64,000 nt of DNA from Sinomonas sp. ASV486 (GCF_030908215.1 NZ_JAVFJK010000008.1:45668-109667), one strand, 5' to 3'. Shown: positions 18,206 through 28,765, numbered from the stretch's first letter. A program made the numbers and translations. The notes: generated by a model not told the origin, from the sequence alone.

Positions 18206-19218
18206 CAGCCGCGGCGCCGCGTGATCTCGGCGGCTGCCTGGGGCAGGACCTTGAACACGTCGCCCACCACGCCGAAGTCGGCGATCTCGAAGATCGGCGA
18301 GTCGGGGTCCGAGTTGACAGCGACGATGACCTTCGAGGTCTGCATTCCCGCCCTGTGCTGGATCGCCCCCGAGATCCCTGCTGCGACGTAGAGCTGCGGC
18401 GAGACCGTCTTGCCCGTCTGGCCGACCTGGAGGTCGTGGCTGACCCAGCCAGCGTCGGCAGCGGCGCGCGAGGCCCCGACTGCCGCACCGAGCACGTCGG
18501 CGAGTTCCTCGACGGGGCCGAAGTCGCCGTCCGTGCCACGGCCGCCGGAGACGACGATGTTCGCCTCCGTGAGCTCGGGACGGCCCGAGGCCGGCTTGTC
18601 CGTGCGGGCGACGACGCGAGCGGCCCGGGCCAGGGAAGCCTCGGGCACGGCGACGGCCGTGATGGTTGCCAAGCCGGGGGCATCGGCCGGAGCGGCCTCG
18701 ACGCTGTTCGGCTTGAGCGTGAGGATCGCGACCGGGCTCGTCGCGCGGGCCCGGACCTGATACGAGCCGGCCAGGACGGACTTGTGCGCCGTCCCGTCCG
18801 TCTCGAGCCCCACGACATCCGTCACGACGCCAGCGCCGAGCCGCACACCGAGGCGTCCTGCAGCCTCCCTGCCCTCGGACGAGTTGTCGAGCACGATGAC
18901 GCCGAACGCAGCGTGCCCGCCGCCATCCGCACCCGCGGCCGAGACAACGTCCGCGAGCCACGCGGCGGTCGGGCCCACGAGGTACGCGGAGAGGTCAGCG
19001 CCTTCAGGCGTGTACACGGCTGCGACGCCGTTCTCGGCGAGCTGCGCCCGGGCGCCCTCGGAGACGGGGGCCGTGGACGCGGCGGAGACGGTGCCGAGGA
19101 GCCGGCCAGCCGCGAGGAGCTCGAGCTGAGCCTTCGTAAGGGACTCTCCCGCGCCGCCCGGGCCACCGCTCAGAACAACGAGGACGTTCGCCGCGCCGGC
19201 GGCATTCTCTGCAGTCAT
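18205..19218 (-). CDS. etfA: Electron transfer flavoprotein alpha subunit
   Basis: 337 residues. The C-terminal FAD domain is clear: VSGGRGTDGDFGPVEELADVLGA, then GASRAAADAGW, GQTGKTVSPQLYVAAGISGAIQH and NSDPDSPIFEIADFGVVGD. The N-terminal domain is more variable. With EtfB it accepts electrons from acyl-CoA and related dehydrogenases and passes them toward the membrane quinone pool. ATG 19218 is preceded by GAGGGAG. It lies 14 nt downstream of etfB and overlaps the PIG-L gene by 1 nt, making a three-gene operon. Confidence 0.95.
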   Translation of the reverse strand: MTAENAAGAANVLVVLSGGPGGAGESLTKAQLELLAAGRLLGTVSAASTAPVSEGARAQLAENGVAAVYTPEGADLSAYLVGPTAAWLADVVSAAGADGGGHAAFGVIVLDNSSEGREAAGRLGVRLGAGVVTDVVGLETDGTAHKSVLAGSYQVRARATSPVAILTLKPNSVEAAPADAPGLATITAVAVPEASLARAARVVARTDKPASGRPELTEANIVVSGGRGTDGDFGPVEELADVLGAAVGASRAAADAGWVSHDLQVGQTGKTVSPQLYVAAGISGAIQHRAGMQTSKVIVAVNSDPDSPIFEIADFGVVGDVFKVLPQAAAEITRRRG

Positions 19219-19232
19219 TGTCTGTATCTCCC

Positions 19233-20033
19233 TCAGATGAGCTTCTGCGCGGCCAGGAAGTCGACGAGCTTGACCCCGGCGTCACCCTCGTCGGTGATGA
19301 TGGTGCCAGCGCCACGCGCCGGGCGCGGCTGTGCCGATTCGACGGCGGTGAGGGAGCCCGCGGCCCCGACCTGGTCGGCTTCGAGTCCCAGATCGCCAAG
19401 CGACAGGGTCGCGATCTTCTTCTTCTTGGCGGCGAGGATTCCCTTGAAGTTCGGGTAGCGCGGCTCATTCGCCTGATCGGTCACCGAGATGAGCGCCGGA
19501 AGCTCGGCCTCGACGGTCTCGGCTACACCGTCACCATCGCGCTGGATCCGGGCCGTGCTGCCGGAGATCTCGAGGGATGAGGCGAACGTCAGCTGCGGCA
19601 GGTCGAGTCGCTCGGCAAGCTGTGCTGGGACCAGAGAGGTCTCGCCGTCGGTCGAGGCCATGCCGGTCAGGACGATGTCGACATCGCCGAGGCTGCGGAT
19701 GGCTTCGGCGAGCGCGAGGGACGTCGCCGACGCGTCTGAGCCGGCGAGCGCCTCGTCGCTGACGTGGACGCCCGAGCTCGCACCGATCTGGAGCGCCTTC
19801 TTGAGGGCGTTTGCAGCGTCCGGGCCGCCCATGGTCAGGGCAACGACCTCGTTGCCGCCCTTGTCGCCGCCCCTGGCATCCGTGAGCTGCAGTGCAGCCT
19901 CGAGGGCGTACTCGTCCAGCTCGGAGAGGATGCTCTCGGAACGGTCGAGGGGGCCCTGTGCGCCGAGGTGACGGTCGAATTGAGCATCAGGGACGTGCTT
20001 GACCAGCACGACGATCTTGAGGGTGTCTCCCAC
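19233..20033 (-). CDS. etfB: Electron transfer flavoprotein beta subunit
   Basis: 266 residues, the family length. KIVVLVKHVPDAQFDRHL opens the protein; VVALTMGGPDAANALKKALQIGA and VLTGMASTDGETSLVPAQLAERLDLPQLT are the AMP/partner-contact motifs, and the LKGILAAKKKKI-type segment (FKGILAAKKKKIATL) is the recognition loop. GTG 20033 is the only start codon close to the conserved N-terminus; an upstream extension is low-complexity. There is no good ribosome-binding site, so a leaderless mRNA is possible. First gene of the etfB-etfA-PIG-L unit. Confidence 0.93.
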   Translation of the reverse strand: MGDTLKIVVLVKHVPDAQFDRHLGAQGPLDRSESILSELDEYALEAALQLTDARGGDKGGNEVVALTMGGPDAANALKKALQIGASSGVHVSDEALAGSDASATSLALAEAIRSLGDVDIVLTGMASTDGETSLVPAQLAERLDLPQLTFASSLEISGSTARIQRDGDGVAETVEAELPALISVTDQANEPRYPNFKGILAAKKKKIATLSLGDLGLEADQVGAAGSLTAVESAQPRPARGAGTIITDEGDAGVKLVDFLAAQKLI

Positions 20034-20349
20034 AGTCCATGGCCTTCCATACTCGCGTACGCGCCACGGGCGGGGGCCGTCCGCGGCAGGTGCCGCCCGG
20101 GGGCGTTCGGGCGCGCATTCGCGGCCGGCGGCACGCATCCGGGCACGCCCTAGCTAATCACACGGTGCGCCGGGCGCGCTTCCCCTGCCGCCCAGATCTT
20201 TCGTTGTCCGACGCATGGCTTCACGTTGGGCGCCGCCAGGGCGCGCACACGTACGACGGCGCGCCCCGGCCGGGTGCCGGAACGCGCCGTCGTACGTGGT
20301 TCGGGAAGGAAGGCGAACGTGGGCGCTCTGCTGCGCTGTCTCGGCTGTC
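20034..20349. other. Intergenic region, etfB upstream to htrA-like 3' end
   Basis: 316 bp without a supported gene. The part near 20034-20160 should carry the etfB promoter (minus strand), though no box stands out. The part at 20248-20298 is the terminator of the protease gene. Confidence 0.6.
20248..20298 (-). terminator. Terminator hairpin of the HtrA-like protease gene
   Basis: Perfect 16-bp stem (20248-20263 with 20283-20298, core CGTACGACGGCGCG) and a 19-nt loop. It lies 52 nt past the minus-strand stop. It contains the ACGACGGC core common to terminators here. Confidence 0.8.
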
Positions 20350-22125
20350 CTACTGCGCAGTGCCGACCGTGACGTCGACGTCCTTCGACTGGCCGTTGCG
20401 CTGAATGGTGGCCTTGACCGTGCTGCCGGGCGCCTGCTGGTGCACCGCCGCCGTCAGCTCCGAAGCATCGGTGATCGTGAGTCCGGCAAACTGGGTGACG
20501 ACGTCGCCCTGCTTGATTCCGGCCTTGTCAGCAGCTGAACCCGAGGTCACCGAGGCCACCTGTGCGCCGGTCGAGAAGGACGAGCCCGAACCGTTCGCGC
20601 TGTAGTCCTGCACCGACACGCCGAGCTGGCCGTGGGTGGCCTTGCCGGTGGCGATGATCTCGTCCGCGATGCGGTGGGCATAGGTCGCAGGGATGCTGAA
20701 GCCGACGCCGATATTACCCGAAGACGACGAGCTCGAGGAGCTCTGGCCCGTCGAGGCGATCGCCACGTTGATGCCGATCAGCTGGCCCTGGCTGTTCACG
20801 AGTGCGCCGCCCGAGTTTCCCGGGTTGATCGGGGCGTCAGTCTGGAGGACGTTGAGGCTCACCGTGCTCTGCGCCGTCTGGCGCTGGGTGTTGCCCTGCC
20901 CCGGAGGAGCGAACTGGAAGCCCTGCCCGCCGCCGTTGCCCTGCGAGCTGTCGCCGCCTTGCGGTGCGGCCGAGGATGCGACCGAGATCGTGCGGTTGAG
21001 CGTCGAGACGATGCCGTCCGTGACGGTGTTCTCGAGGCCCAGCGGGGCACCGATCGCGATCGCGGCGTCCCCGACGTTGATCTTGCCCGAATCGCCGAAC
21101 GTGATCGGGGTCAGGTTCGCGCCGTCGACCTTCACGACCGCGAGGTCGCTGAGCGGGTCGGTGCCCACAACGGTGCCCTTGTAGACCGCGCCGTTGTTTG
21201 CGCGGACCTCGATCGTCGGGTTGGCGACCTGGCCGTCGAGCGTGACCACATGGGTGTTGGTGAGGATGTGGCCCTGGTCATCGAGCACGACTCCTGAGCC
21301 GGTGCCCGCGGAGCTGCCCGACGTGACGCCGATCGTGACGACGCTCGGGGACGCCTTCGCGGCGGCGGCCGTGACGGCGTTGACGCTGTCCTGGTTGTTG
21401 ACGATGACCGGTGACGGGTTCTGTGCCTGCGTCGAGGCGCTCGAGACCCGCGGGGCCCACAGGCCCGAGGTCCCGGCCACGACGCCGCCACCCACGAGGC
21501 CAGCCACGAGCATGCCGCCGATGAGCACGCCGGTACCCCAGCGGCCCTTCTGGCCGGTGCGCTGAGCGCCGTTGTTCTGGGTTTCCGGGCGGAAGAACGA
21601 GCTTCCCTGCTGCGGAGCCTGCTGGCCGTACTGCGGCGCCCCGTACGGGGGCTGCCCCTGCGATGCGTGCTGGCCGTACTGCGGCTGGCCATACTGCGGC
21701 GGCTGCGGCTGGGCCTGATGGCCGTACTGCGGCTGACCATATCCGGGCTGTCCCGGCTGGGGGCTCGGGCCCTGATGCGGGGCCTGCTGGCCGTACTGTG
21801 GCGTCCGCTGGCCATACTGCGGGGCTGCCTGCGGCTCGGCAGGCGCAGACTGGCCGTAGCCCGGGATCGGCTGCGTGGGCTGGGAGGCAGGCTGCGGCTT
21901 CGGCGAAGCAGCCTGCGGCTGCGACGCAGTCCGTGCCTGCTCGCCGGACTGGGCTCCACCGAGCTGGGCCGCATCGTGCTGGGCCGCACCGGACGGTGCT
22001 GCATCGGACTGGGCTCCACCGGACTGGGCCGGCGAAACGGTCGGAGACTGGACTGTTCGCCCAGGCTCGTTGGTATCGGGGGCTCCCGCACTGGCGTCTG
22101 CCGGACGGGAATCGCTCTCGTTCAT
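20350..22125 (-). CDS. HtrA/DegP-like serine protease with long Gln-rich cytoplasmic region
   Basis: 591 residues. Residues 1-190 are low-complexity: Ser/Ala/Gln-rich, then many QYGQ/PQYGQ repeats. One membrane helix follows (about 195-215), so the catalytic part is outside. The trypsin-like domain has His in ILTNTHVV (about 292), Asp in SDLAVVKV (about 325) and Ser in NPGNSGGAL (about 437); a PDZ domain fills about 490-590. It degrades or holds misfolded envelope proteins. AAAGGA 8 nt before ATG 22125 supports the start. It is divergent from the TPM protein across 252 bp and ends at a strong terminator. Confidence 0.92.
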   Translation of the reverse strand: MNESDSRPADASAGAPDTNEPGRTVQSPTVSPAQSGGAQSDAAPSGAAQHDAAQLGGAQSGEQARTASQPQAASPKPQPASQPTQPIPGYGQSAPAEPQAAPQYGQRTPQYGQQAPHQGPSPQPGQPGYGQPQYGHQAQPQPPQYGQPQYGQHASQGQPPYGAPQYGQQAPQQGSSFFRPETQNNGAQRTGQKGRWGTGVLIGGMLVAGLVGGGVVAGTSGLWAPRVSSASTQAQNPSPVIVNNQDSVNAVTAAAAKASPSVVTIGVTSGSSAGTGSGVVLDDQGHILTNTHVVTLDGQVANPTIEVRANNGAVYKGTVVGTDPLSDLAVVKVDGANLTPITFGDSGKINVGDAAIAIGAPLGLENTVTDGIVSTLNRTISVASSAAPQGGDSSQGNGGGQGFQFAPPGQGNTQRQTAQSTVSLNVLQTDAPINPGNSGGALVNSQGQLIGINVAIASTGQSSSSSSSSGNIGVGFSIPATYAHRIADEIIATGKATHGQLGVSVQDYSANGSGSSFSTGAQVASVTSGSAADKAGIKQGDVVTQFAGLTITDASELTAAVHQQAPGSTVKATIQRNGQSKDVDVTVGTAQ

Positions 22126-22278
22126 CTCTGGTGTCCTTTCCCTGAACTCCTCCCACTATGGTCCCCCAAGCTGTGCTGGGCGCATCTGTTCTCTGGAAGC
22201 TTGCTGGGAGTCCGCCGAAAGCGTAAGAGTTTCACTCCGGGCGGATCCGCGGTCCGTGCGGACCCGTGACGCCGCCCC

Positions 22279-22284
22279 TAGAAT
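22279..22284 (+). promoter_or_regulatory. Possible -10 box of the TPM gene
   Basis: TAGAAT on the plus strand, 93 nt before ATG 22378. No convincing -35. It would give a leader of about 85 nt. Confidence 0.35.
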
Positions 22285-22377
22285 CAAGGTACGTGTCACG
22301 CTTGCCAGCAGCGGAACGCGCTTGGGGGGTGCACGCGACCCGGGGCCGATGCCCCCGGGCTGAACGAAGGACAGCGC

Positions 22378-24429
22378 ATGCGTTCGACGGCGAAGACTCT
22401 GCTTGCTGCCTTGGCGGCAGCCTTCCTGGTGCTCTTCCCCGCGACGTCGGCCGCGTGGGCGGCCGACCCCGTCACCGTACCTTCGGGTACCAACATCGTC
22501 GATCCCCAGAGCGCCCTCGGTTCCCGCAAGGCCGAGGTCCAGAAAGCCATCTCGGACCTCCTGTCCCAGCATCGCGTGAACCTCTACGTCGTGATCGTCG
22601 ATTCGTTCACCAATCCGAGCGACCGGGCCGCCTGGGCGCACGCGGTGGCTACGAACACCGGCATGGGCGGCTCTGACGTGCTTCTCGCGGTCGCGACATC
22701 CGGGCAGTACCAGCTCGTCGCCAACACGCTCAACACGAAGGTCTACTCGAAGACGACGGCCATCGCCCAGAACGCCATCACCCCGAACTTGGCCGGCGGC
22801 AAGAAGGACTATGCACAGGCAGCCATCGACACGGCCAAGGCGGTAGGGGACGCCGCGGGCGGAGGGAGCGGAAACGTCTCGTCCGGCGCCGATGCCACGC
22901 CGTGGCTCGTGGGCGGAGGCGTCGTGGTTGCTGGCGCTGGCGCGGCGTACCTCATCTCGCGGCGACGGAAGATGGCGGGTGGACCGGTTCAGGGGCAGGT
23001 CGGCCCGGGTCAGGACCAACTCGACCCTCTCGCGTCACTGAGCACGGACGAGCTCCGCAAACGGGCCAGCGGGCTCCTCGTCCATGCGGACGACGTCATC
23101 CGCTCGAGCGAGCAGGAACTGGGGTTCGCCGAGGCGTCCTACGGCACCGAGGCCGTGGGGAACTTCACGAAGGCCCTGACCGACGCCAAGGCCCACTTGA
23201 GCGAATCCTTCAAGCTGCAGCAGCAGCTCGACGACCACGTACCGAACACTGAGGCCCAGCAGCGCCAGTGGCTCGGCGACATCATCCGCCGCTCGGAGGC
23301 CGCGATCTCCTCGCTCGCCGAGCAGAAGGCCGACTTCGACGCGCTGCGTGAGCTAGAGCGCAAGGCGCCCGAGGCCTTGGACGAGGTCACCAAGGGAGCG
23401 GCAGACGCCCAAGCCCAGCTCGCCGCCGCGCAGCGTTCCCTCACCCAGCTCCAGACCAAGTACGCCGACTCGGCAGTCAAGCATGTGACGGACAACATCA
23501 CCCAGGCCAGGGACCGCCTCGCGTTCGTGGCGAACGCGTCGGAGACGGCGAAGCAGAAGCTCGCCGAAGGTCAGACGAGCCCCGCCGCGATCGCGGTCCG
23601 CGCGAGCGAGGAGGCGCTCCACCAGACGCGCGTCCTGCTCGACGCGATCGACAAGGCCGGTTCGGCGCTCGACGACGCACAGGGCCGCATCGATCCGGCG
23701 CTTGCCGATACGCAGGGGGATCTTGCCCAGGCCAAGGCGCTCGCCGTTGAGGGCCAGCATCCCGAACTCGCCGGCCCGGTGGCCGCGGCCGAGGCAGCGC
23801 TCGCAGCCGTGAGGCAGGAGCTCGGAGCCGGACGGGTCGATCCGATCGGCCTGCTGCAGCGCGTCGAGACGGCGCACACCCAGCTCGACGAAGCCCTCAC
23901 CGGCGTTCGGGACAGGCAGCAGCAGGCGCAGCGTGCTCAGGCGTCGCTCCAACAGGCGATCCAGAGCGCGCAGGCCCAGATCAGCGCCACGAGCGACTAC
24001 ATCGCGGCCCGGCGCGGCGGCGTGGGCACCGAGGCCCGGACACGGCTCGCCGAGGCGCAGCGCAATCTCGATTACGCCCTGTCAATCTCCGGCAGCGACC
24101 CGGTGACGGCTCTCGCGTACGCCCAGCAGGCAGCATCCCTCGCGGCGCAGGCCTCGGAGATCGCGCAGCAGGACGTGGACCAGTTCTCCGGCTGGGGCGG
24201 GGGGCCCGGGGCGGGCGGCATGTTCGGCGGCCGCCGGAACGGGGGCGGCATCGGCGGGGCCATCCTCGGCGGAATCATCATCGACTCGATCCTCCGCGGC
24301 GGCCACCACGACGGTGGAGGCTGGGGAGACGGCGGAGGCTTCGGTGGGGGCGGGGGAGGCTGGGGCGGCGACGGAGGCGGCTTCGGCGGCGATGGCGGAG
24401 GATTCGGCGGCGACGGCGGCAGCTTCTAG
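22378..24429 (+). CDS. TPM-domain membrane protein with coiled-coil core and Gly-rich tail
   Basis: 683 residues. Signal peptide (about 1-29, ending AAWAADP), then a TPM domain (about 38-160: VQKAISDLLSQHRVNLYVVIVDSF, GSDVLLAVATSGQYQL). A membrane helix follows (PWLVGGGVVVAGAGAAYLI, about 178-198), then a long Ala/Gln/Glu-rich coiled-coil region (about 220-590), and a tail in which Gly dominates with Trp, Phe and Asp. TPM domains sit on the outer face of the membrane; in some bacteria they act with photosystem or envelope repair proteins. GAAGGA precedes the ATG. PspA follows 91 nt downstream, so a shared envelope-stress role is likely but unproven. Confidence 0.82.
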   Translation: MRSTAKTLLAALAAAFLVLFPATSAAWAADPVTVPSGTNIVDPQSALGSRKAEVQKAISDLLSQHRVNLYVVIVDSFTNPSDRAAWAHAVATNTGMGGSDVLLAVATSGQYQLVANTLNTKVYSKTTAIAQNAITPNLAGGKKDYAQAAIDTAKAVGDAAGGGSGNVSSGADATPWLVGGGVVVAGAGAAYLISRRRKMAGGPVQGQVGPGQDQLDPLASLSTDELRKRASGLLVHADDVIRSSEQELGFAEASYGTEAVGNFTKALTDAKAHLSESFKLQQQLDDHVPNTEAQQRQWLGDIIRRSEAAISSLAEQKADFDALRELERKAPEALDEVTKGAADAQAQLAAAQRSLTQLQTKYADSAVKHVTDNITQARDRLAFVANASETAKQKLAEGQTSPAAIAVRASEEALHQTRVLLDAIDKAGSALDDAQGRIDPALADTQGDLAQAKALAVEGQHPELAGPVAAAEAALAAVRQELGAGRVDPIGLLQRVETAHTQLDEALTGVRDRQQQAQRAQASLQQAIQSAQAQISATSDYIAARRGGVGTEARTRLAEAQRNLDYALSISGSDPVTALAYAQQAASLAAQASEIAQQDVDQFSGWGGGPGAGGMFGGRRNGGGIGGAILGGIIIDSILRGGHHDGGGWGDGGGFGGGGGGWGGDGGGFGGDGGGFGGDGGSF

Positions 24430-24520
24430 CCGTGCAGGGCGCCATGACGAGCGAGATCGCGATGAAGGAAGCATTGAACGGCTTGTTTTCGCACGAATGT
24501 CCATCACGAGAGGGAGCACC

Positions 24521-25315
24521 ATGGTAAAGCAGTCCATCTTCGGTCGCATCGCACAGCTGGCGAAGGCGAACATCAATTCCATGCTGGACCAGGCGGAAGA
24601 CCCGCAGAAGATGCTGGACCAGATGGTCCGCGACTACACGAACAACATCGCCGAGGCGGAGTCCGCGATCGCGCAGACCATCGGCAATCTCCGTATGCTC
24701 GAGGAGGACCACGCCGAAGACGTCAAGGCAGCTCAGGACTGGGGCAATAAAGCCCTCGCCGCCTCGCGCAAGGCCGATGAGTTCCGCGCGGGCGGCAACG
24801 CCTCCGACGCTGAGAAGTTCGACAACCTCGCGAAGGTCGCCATCCAGCGCCAGATGTCCTCGGAGAACGAGGCCAAGGTTGCGGAGCCGACGATCGCAAC
24901 CCAGAGCGACGTCGTCGACCGCCTCAAGACCGGCCTCGACCAGATGAAGGGCAAGCTCAACGAGCTCACCTCGAAGCGCAACGAGCTCGTGGCGCGCGCC
25001 AAGACGGCCGCGGCCCAGACCCAGGTCAACGACGCCCTCAAGAGCATCGACATCATGGATCCGACAAGCGAGGTCTCGCGGTTCGAGGAGAAGGTCCGGC
25101 GCGAAGAGGCAAAAGTCCGCGGGCAGCAGGAGCTCGCCGCGTCGAGCCTCGACTCCCAGTTCAACCAGCTCGAAGACCTCGGCGAGCAGACTGAGGTCGA
25201 GGCGCGCCTGGCTGCCCTCAAGCAGGGCTCCTCCCCCGCAGCACTCAGCTCGGGTGCTGCTGGTGCGGCGTCGGCCGGGGCAGCCGTCGACGAGGCTGAT
25301 TTCGACAAGCTCTGA
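24521..25315 (+). CDS. pspA: PspA/IM30-family membrane stress protein
   Basis: 264 residues. FGRIAQLAKANINSMLDQAEDP is the amphipathic N-terminal helix of the family, followed by long coiled-coil helices (about 25-215) and an Ala/Ser/Gly-rich tail ending DEADFDKL. PspA-type proteins form ESCRT-III-like assemblies on the inner membrane and preserve its integrity under stress. ATG 24521 is preceded by GAGAGGGAG; an open extension upstream belongs to the tail of the preceding gene region in another frame. A strong hairpin closes the unit at 25376. Confidence 0.92.
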   Translation: MVKQSIFGRIAQLAKANINSMLDQAEDPQKMLDQMVRDYTNNIAEAESAIAQTIGNLRMLEEDHAEDVKAAQDWGNKALAASRKADEFRAGGNASDAEKFDNLAKVAIQRQMSSENEAKVAEPTIATQSDVVDRLKTGLDQMKGKLNELTSKRNELVARAKTAAAQTQVNDALKSIDIMDPTSEVSRFEEKVRREEAKVRGQQELAASSLDSQFNQLEDLGEQTEVEARLAALKQGSSPAALSSGAAGAASAGAAVDEADFDKL

Positions 25316-25375
25316 TCCGTTCCGCCGGCAGCGATAAACCCCGGGGCCGGCGAGTACGGCGGATAGCCGGAAACA

Positions 25376-25410
25376 ACGAGAGAGTCCGCCCATCGGGCGG
25401 ACTCTCTCGT
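25376..25410 (+). terminator. Terminator hairpin after pspA
   Basis: Perfect 16-bp stem (25376-25391 with 25395-25410, ACGAGAGAGTCCGCCC arm) and a three-base loop. It lies between pspA and the oppositely oriented initiator tRNA, so it could stop transcription from both sides. Confidence 0.8.
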
Positions 25411-25421
25411 GTCTTCGGCTG

Positions 25422-25498
25422 TGGTTGCGGGGACAGGATTTGAACCTGCGACCTCTGGGTTATGAGCCCAGCGAGCTACCGAACTGCTCCACCCCGCG
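25422..25498 (-). tRNA. Initiator tRNA-fMet (CAT anticodon)
   Basis: 77 nt including encoded CCA. The anticodon loop is CTCATAA between CTGGG and CCCAG, giving the three consecutive G-C pairs of initiator tRNA. The acceptor arms CGCGGGG and CCCCGCA leave a C1-A72 mismatch, the second initiator mark. The T arm contains GGTTCAAATCC. It lies alone, transcribed toward the pspA terminator. Confidence 0.95.
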
Positions 25499-25590
25499 GC
25501 GCACTGTCTACCTTAGCAACCGGACAACGCGGGGCCAAATCGAGGTGAACGGCCACAGGCCCACACAGCGGAGCGTGCGGGAGCGTGGCC

Positions 25591-28575
25591 CTACTTGCTC
25601 GGGGTCGGAGTCGGGCTCGCCGAGGCAGTCCCCGCCGCCCCGCCGGCGGCCCCGGCAATCTTCGCCTCTGCGTCCATAGCACGTTGCACCGCCGCACTGA
25701 GCTTCTGCTGCGCATCGCCGTAGGCCGCGAAGTTGCCCGACGCCAGCGCCGCCTGACCGTCCTTGATGGCCTGGCTGGCATCCTGGAGTGCTGTCTGCAG
25801 GTCGGACTGAGCAGATGAGGTCTGCCCGCCCGACGGGGTCGGGCTCGGCGTCGTGGGCCCGGCTTGGCCGTTGTTCCCCGAGTCTCCCGCCTGCGCGCCT
25901 GAGTTGCCGCCGAACAGTCCGTCAAGGGCCTTGTCCAGCGTGGGGGCGAAGCCGATCTTGTCCCCGAAGGCCACGAGGACGCGTTGGAGCGTCGGATAGG
26001 AGGTGGTGCCTGTCGACTTCACGTATACCGGCTGGACGTACAGCAGGCCCCCGCCAACCGGGAGGGTCAGCAGGTTGCCATTGAGGACCTCCGATGCGCC
26101 CTGGCGGAGGAGGTTGAGCGCCTGTGAGACGCTCGGATCCGAGTTGAACTTGTTCTGGACCTGGCCAGGGCCGGGAACCAGAGTGTCGGTGGGCAGTTTG
26201 AGCAGCCGCAGCTTGCCGTACTCCGCCCCCTTGACCCCTGCCGTGTTGCCCGCATCTGAATCCGCCGCGAGATATCCGTACATGACCTCCCTGGAGGCCC
26301 CGCCCTCGACGGTCTGCGGGATGAAGCTCGAGGTGAGCTGGAAGGCCGGGGCCTTCTGGTCCGGCATCTGGAGCGTCATGTAGTACGGGGGCTGCTTCAC
26401 GCCCGAGGTCTTCACGGTCGGATCATTCGGCACGCTCCAGACATCGTTGTTCTGGTAGAAGCTGTTCGGATCTGTCACGTGGTAACGGGTGAGGAGCTCC
26501 CGCTGGACCTTGAAGAGGTCCTCGGGGTAGCGGACGTGGCTCATGAGCCCTGCGGACATGTCCGAGATCGGCTTGATCGTGCTAGGGAAGACCTTCTGCC
26601 ACGCCTTGAGCATCGGGTCCTGGCCATCCCAGGCGTACAGCGTCACCGAGCCGTCGTAGGCGTCCACAGTGGCCTTCACCGAGTTGCGGATGTAGTTGAC
26701 CGTGGCCTGGGGCAGCTGTGCCGCCCGGCCCGCGGCAGTCTGCGAATCTGCCGTGACCTGCTGGAGCTGCTGTTGCTGCGAGTACGGGTAGTACTGGGTG
26801 GTCGTGTAGCCGTCCACGATCCACTTCACGCGGCCATCGATCACTGCCGGGTAGGAATTGCCGTCGATGGTCAGGTATGGAGCCACCTTCTGGACCCGAT
26901 CACGGGGATTGCGGTCGTACAGGATCTGCGAGCTCGCGTTCACACCGTCCGAGAACAGCAGGTCCGTGCTCTGGAACTTCATGGCATACATGAGCTTGTT
27001 GAAGAAGCCGCCGACGTTGGGGCCGCCGTTGCCCGTGAACGTGTATTGGGTCTCCCCCGTCCCGCCCTGCGGCTTGTCCTGCTCGCGCGCCGGACCACCG
27101 CCCTGGCCACCCACGATCGAGTAGTCCGGCGAGTACTCGCCGAAGTAGATCCGCGGCTGGTAGCTGTCGTCATTGCCGAGAACTCCAGTGGACGGGATTC
27201 CGGACTCCATGAAGACGGGCTTGCCGTCCACCGTGGCCGTATTGCCGTAGGCGGCCACGACGCCGTACCCGTGCGTGTACACGATGTGGTTGTTGTACCA
27301 GGACTGCTGGGTCGGGGAGAGCCCCTGCGAGTTGAGCTCGCGCACCGCGATCACCGTGTCCTGGGACTTCCCGTTGACGTTGTAGCGGTCCACGTTGAGG
27401 GACGGTGCGAACTGGTAGTAGGCACGGTACTGCTCGAGCTGCTGGAAGGTCGGCGAGACGAGCGTCGGGTCGAGGAGTCGGATGCTTGCGGCGGTCTGGG
27501 CATCCTGGCGGAGAGCACCCTGGGTTGCGTCCGTGGTGGCCTTGTAGTCCTGGACCGCGACGCTGTCCAGGCCGTACGCGGCGCGGGTCGAGGCGATGTT
27601 CCGCTCGATGTAGGGCGCCTCGGCGGACTGCTCGGACGGGCGCACCTGGACCTGCTGGATCACCCACGGGTAGACGCCGCCGGCGAGGATGCCGGTGATC
27701 ACGAGCATCGCGGTCCCGATGAGCGGCAACCGCCACCGCCCGATCACTGCCGCCACGATGAACAGGACCGCGACGATCGCCGCCGCGATCGCGAGGATCG
27801 CCTTCGTCGGAATCACCGCGTTGACGTCCGTGAAGAGGGCGCCCGAGACGCGTCCGGACGAGTTGAACACGGAGCTGTAGCGGTCCAGCCAGAAATTGAC
27901 GGCGATAAGGAGCAACAGCGCCGCGCCGGCGATGGCCAGATGGAGCTGGGCAGCGCGGGCAATGTAGATGCCGCTCTCGCTGATGCGGATCGAACCGTAG
28001 AGGTAGTGCGTGAGGAGCCCTGCGATTCCGGCAATCACGACGACGCCGAGGAGGAAGCCGACCACGGTGCCGAGGAATGGCAGCGTCATCGTGTAGAAGC
28101 TGATGTCGAGGTGGAACTGGGGGTCCGTGACCCCGAACGACTCCTGGTTGAAGAAGAGCGCGGCCTTCTGCCACTGGCTCGCGGCCGCGGCGCCGGCGAA
28201 GAGGCCGAACACGATCGGCACGCCCGCCATGACGATGCGGCGCATCGGCTCGAGCTGTTCCTGGTACCGGCTCATGGTGTCCGGGTTCGCGGGGTCCGGC
28301 GCGTAGACGGGACGCGCGCGGTACGCCGCGCGCATCACCCCATAGATCGCACCGCCCATCACGATCGCTGCGACGAGGAACACGAGCGTCCGCACGAGGT
28401 TCTGCCGCAGGAAGACCTCGACGTATCCCAACTGCTGGTACCAGAGGATGTCGGTGTACAGCTGCGAGAAGAGCACGAACGCGACCGCAAGCACGGCGAC
28501 GATCACGAGCGTGGGGATCAGTGCCCCTCGGCGGCGTCGTAGTGCGGTCGGTCTGCCTTCGGGGCGGGATGTCAC
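25591..28575 (-). CDS. UPF0182-family membrane protein
   Basis: 994 residues, the usual length of this actinobacterial family of unknown function. The first third has about seven hydrophobic helices (for instance [21 protein letters not shown] and a series to about residue 310). A large extracytoplasmic domain follows, with conserved stretches such as [35 protein letters not shown] and [11 protein letters not shown]. The C-terminal 100 residues are Gln/Ala/Ser/Pro-rich. GTG 28575 is used, with GAGG 6 nt upstream. The neighbour upstream on the same strand is a PDZ/Lon-like protease, possibly another envelope-quality protein. Confidence 0.9.
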   Translation of the reverse strand: MTSRPEGRPTALRRRRGALIPTLVIVAVLAVAFVLFSQLYTDILWYQQLGYVEVFLRQNLVRTLVFLVAAIVMGGAIYGVMRAAYRARPVYAPDPANPDTMSRYQEQLEPMRRIVMAGVPIVFGLFAGAAAASQWQKAALFFNQESFGVTDPQFHLDISFYTMTLPFLGTVVGFLLGVVVIAGIAGLLTHYLYGSIRISESGIYIARAAQLHLAIAGAALLLLIAVNFWLDRYSSVFNSSGRVSGALFTDVNAVIPTKAILAIAAAIVAVLFIVAAVIGRWRLPLIGTAMLVITGILAGGVYPWVIQQVQVRPSEQSAEAPYIERNIASTRAAYGLDSVAVQDYKATTDATQGALRQDAQTAASIRLLDPTLVSPTFQQLEQYRAYYQFAPSLNVDRYNVNGKSQDTVIAVRELNSQGLSPTQQSWYNNHIVYTHGYGVVAAYGNTATVDGKPVFMESGIPSTGVLGNDDSYQPRIYFGEYSPDYSIVGGQGGGPAREQDKPQGGTGETQYTFTGNGGPNVGGFFNKLMYAMKFQSTDLLFSDGVNASSQILYDRNPRDRVQKVAPYLTIDGNSYPAVIDGRVKWIVDGYTTTQYYPYSQQQQLQQVTADSQTAAGRAAQLPQATVNYIRNSVKATVDAYDGSVTLYAWDGQDPMLKAWQKVFPSTIKPISDMSAGLMSHVRYPEDLFKVQRELLTRYHVTDPNSFYQNNDVWSVPNDPTVKTSGVKQPPYYMTLQMPDQKAPAFQLTSSFIPQTVEGGASREVMYGYLAADSDAGNTAGVKGAEYGKLRLLKLPTDTLVPGPGQVQNKFNSDPSVSQALNLLRQGASEVLNGNLLTLPVGGGLLYVQPVYVKSTGTTSYPTLQRVLVAFGDKIGFAPTLDKALDGLFGGNSGAQAGDSGNNGQAGPTTPSPTPSGGQTSSAQSDLQTALQDASQAIKDGQAALASGNFAAYGDAQQKLSAAVQRAMDAEAKIAGAAGGAAGTASASPTPTPSK

Positions 28576-28765
28576 GGCGTACCTCGATGCTCGGGCTTGG
28601 CTGCTCGTGCCGCTCAGGCTCTGCGCAGGAGCAGCATTGGTCTAAGTCAAGCACGCGTGGCGCGGTGCGGCAGTTCCCACGCACGGAGCGGTCCGCGATA
28701 ACGATTCGGCGACGGTTCCTTCCAAGGCCGCGGCAGGCCACCCGGCCGCATCGAATCGACGAGCG

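Noticed and set aside
26479..28542. Long open frame antisense to the UPF0182 gene
   Set aside because: Same reasoning: biased composition and no recognisable motif opposite a conserved gene.
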